This document shows positions 14,566 to 15,892 of a stretch of 15,892 nt of DNA, in pieces; the first letter of the stretch is position 1, and each line of letters opens with the position of its first letter. A model generated the notes under the pieces. It was not told where the DNA came from. It did no database searches and saw only the letters and a program-made list of their open reading frames with translations. Origin of the DNA: an uncultured Erysipelotrichaceae bacterium (lineage in GTDB: Bacteria; Bacillota_I; Bacilli_A; RF39; UBA660); assembly GCA_902782915.1 (NCBI GenBank), contig CACZOV010000015.1, positions 1 to 15,892 on the forward strand, written 5' to 3'. The translations under genes were made by a program, and so were the position numbers.

Positions 14566-15892
14566 TTTTTAATCCTCTTTAAATAAACTGATAAAACAGC
14601 TATATCACTTGGATTTACTCCACTAATACGAGAAGCTTGTCCAAGAGTTAATGGTTTTATAATTTCTAACTTTTGTCTTGCTTCAGTTGCAATATTTGAA
14701 ATATTTAGATAATTAATATCTTCAGGAATTTTTATACTTTCAAGTTGCTTTAATTTTTCTGCTTCTTTTAAAGCTTTTTTGATGTATCCTTCGTATTTAA
14801 TTGATATTTCTACTTGCTCTTTTACAGACTCACTATAAGGGATATCTAAATTTAAAACATCTATTAAATTATCTAAAGTAATATTCGGTCTTTTTAATAA
14901 TTCATAATAAGTAATGCCATCTAAAATAGGGGATGTATCTAATTTTTCTATTACATCGTTTTCTTTAGTAGTTATTTTATGATCTTTTAAATACTTTGTA
15001 AGTTTAGTTATATCTCTTAGCTTATTTTTAAATGTTTCATATCTTTTTTCATCAATTAAACCTATTTCATACCCATATTTTCTAAGACGTATATCAGCAT
15101 TATCATGACGAAGTAAAAGTCTATATTCAGCTCGACTAGTCAGCATTCGATATGGCTCTTTGGTTCCTTTAGTTACTAAATCATCTATTAAAACACCAAT
15201 ATATGCCTCATCCCTTTTTAAAATTAAAGGTTCTTTTCCTTGTAATTTAAGACTTGCATTTATTCCTGCTATAAGTCCTTGTGCTGCTGCTTCCTCATAT
15301 CCACTTGTCCCATTTATTTGACCAGCTGTAAATAAATTTTCAATAATCTTATTTTCTAAACTAGGATTTACTTCTTGTGGATCAATTGCATCATACTCAA
15401 TTGCATACGCATATTTTTTGATTTTAGCATGTTCAAGTCCTTTTAAACTATGAACCATTTCTTCTTGAATATCATGAGGCATACTTGTTGAAAAACCTTG
15501 TAAATAAATATCATCATAATAAATACTTTCTGGTTCTAAAAATAATTGATGTCTTTCTTTATCTTTAAATTTAACAACTTTATCTTCAATTGATGGACAA
15601 TATCTTGGACCTACTCCTGTAACATATCCTCCATACATACTTGATTTATTTAGATTTTCATTTATTATTTCATGGGTTTTAGAGTTAGTATACGTTAAAT
15701 AACAAGGAATTTGTTCTTCTATTTTATAAATTGGTTCCATATCAAATGAAAAAGTTCTAAGTACATTATCTCCATCTTCTCTTTCTAAACAAGAAAAGTC
15801 AATTGAAGATTTTTCAATTCTTGGAGGAGTTCCTGTTTTTAATCTCTGAATAGTAAGTCCAAGTTTTCTTAAATTATCACTTAAATTCTTTG
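14562..15892 (-). CDS. mnmG: tRNA 5-carboxymethylaminomethyluridine-modifying enzyme MnmG (GidA), C-terminal part
   Basis: The frame is open from the TGA at 14564-14562 through the right edge, giving 442 residues. MnmG is usually about 620-630, so roughly the first 185 residues, including the FAD Rossmann motif, lie outside. With MnmE it installs the cmnm5 group on U34 of certain tRNAs. Visible family motifs are RLKTGTPPRIE near the left end of the protein fragment, MYGGYVTGVGPRYCPSIEDK, LFLEPES, the insertion-like YLQGFSTSMPHDIQ, the AGQINGTSGYEEAAAQGLIAGINA region, KEPYRMLTSRAEYRLLLRHDNAD, and the C-terminal LGQASRISGVNPSDIAVLSVYLK. The first in-window Met (15740) is internal and is not the start. 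mnmE would be expected further right. Confidence 0.97.
   Translation of the reverse strand, partial: KNLSDNLRKLGLTIQRLKTGTPPRIEKSSIDFSCLEREDGDNVLRTFSFDMEPIYKIEEQIPCYLTYTNSKTHEIINENLNKSSMYGGYVTGVGPRYCPSIEDKVVKFKDKERHQLFLEPESIYYDDIYLQGFSTSMPHDIQEEMVHSLKGLEHAKIKKYAYAIEYDAIDPQEVNPSLENKIIENLFTAGQINGTSGYEEAAAQGLIAGINASLKLQGKEPLILKRDEAYIGVLIDDLVTKGTKEPYRMLTSRAEYRLLLRHDNADIRLRKYGYEIGLIDEKRYETFKNKLRDITKLTKYLKDHKITTKENDVIEKLDTSPILDGITYYELLKRPNITLDNLIDVLNLDIPYSESVKEQVEISIKYEGYIKKALKEAEKLKQLESIKIPEDINYLNISNIATEARQKLEIIKPLTLGQASRISGVNPSDIAVLSVYLKRIKK

Noticed and set aside
15370..15385. DnaA-box-like TGTGGATCA in mnmG
   Set aside because: Single imperfect site in coding sequence with no cluster; not an origin.
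1..15892. UGA-as-tryptophan (code 4) genome, suggested by AT-richness
   Set aside because: Trp codons in conserved motifs are TGG (for example NWWSR in GH31), and TGA ends mnmG exactly where expected.
1..15892. tRNA, rRNA, riboswitch, CRISPR or transposon content
   Set aside because: Intergenic gaps are short (the longest are about 135 bp) and hold only promoters and terminators; nothing of these types was seen.

Overview
The window reads as an AT-rich, Gram-positive (Bacillota) chromosome segment using the standard code: tryptophan is TGG and TGA acts as a stop, for example at the mnmG end. The block mnmG-rsmG-noc-parA-parB-DUF951-...-ychF, all on the minus strand, is the conserved origin-proximal order of Bacillus-like genomes. 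oriC/dnaA would therefore be expected beyond the right-hand edge. A wall-modifying carboxypeptidase and a Noc protein point to a walled, Noc-bearing lineage with a small, very AT-rich genome, such as uncultured gut Bacilli. That placement is inference.

Layout from left to right. Bases 1-886 (+) hold the 3' part of a secreted-type beta-helix carbohydrate-binding protein. It is closed by a bidirectional hairpin (889-928) shared with a convergent gene. On the minus strand, 5267 to 942 carries a VanY-type D,D-carboxypeptidase, a GH31 glycosidase-like protein translationally coupled to it, and a two-helix membrane protein of unknown function. The last gene has its own good promoter, and its ribosome-binding site lies inside an inverted repeat. 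A divergent radical SAM gene (5402-6334, +) meets the next minus-strand operon tail to tail across an 11-bp hairpin that contains its stop codon.

From 11652 down to 6344 there is one tightly packed minus-strand operon: parA, parB, a DUF951 protein, an AbgT-family transporter, the GTPase gene ychF and a zinc-ribbon membrane protein. Gaps are 33 bp or less and several genes overlap. Upstream, noc (13718-11745) is a separate transcription unit with an extended -10 promoter and a strong intrinsic terminator. rsmG and the 5'-truncated mnmG (beyond 15892) overlap by 4 bp and form the first unit.

The chromosome-maintenance core (Noc, ParA, ParB) is the most notable part. Noc is more than twice the usual length: a roughly 285-residue Asn-rich, Phe-studded disordered linker plus an acidic stretch separate the DNA/CTP-binding module from a conserved C-terminal domain. 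It also lacks the N-terminal amphipathic membrane-targeting helix of B. subtilis Noc. Other second-look items are the promoter/hairpin at 1701-1756, a GH31 protein with Lys where the acid/base Asp is expected, and a transporter inserted between DUF951 and ychF. No tRNA, rRNA, CRISPR array, insertion sequence or full parS site was seen.
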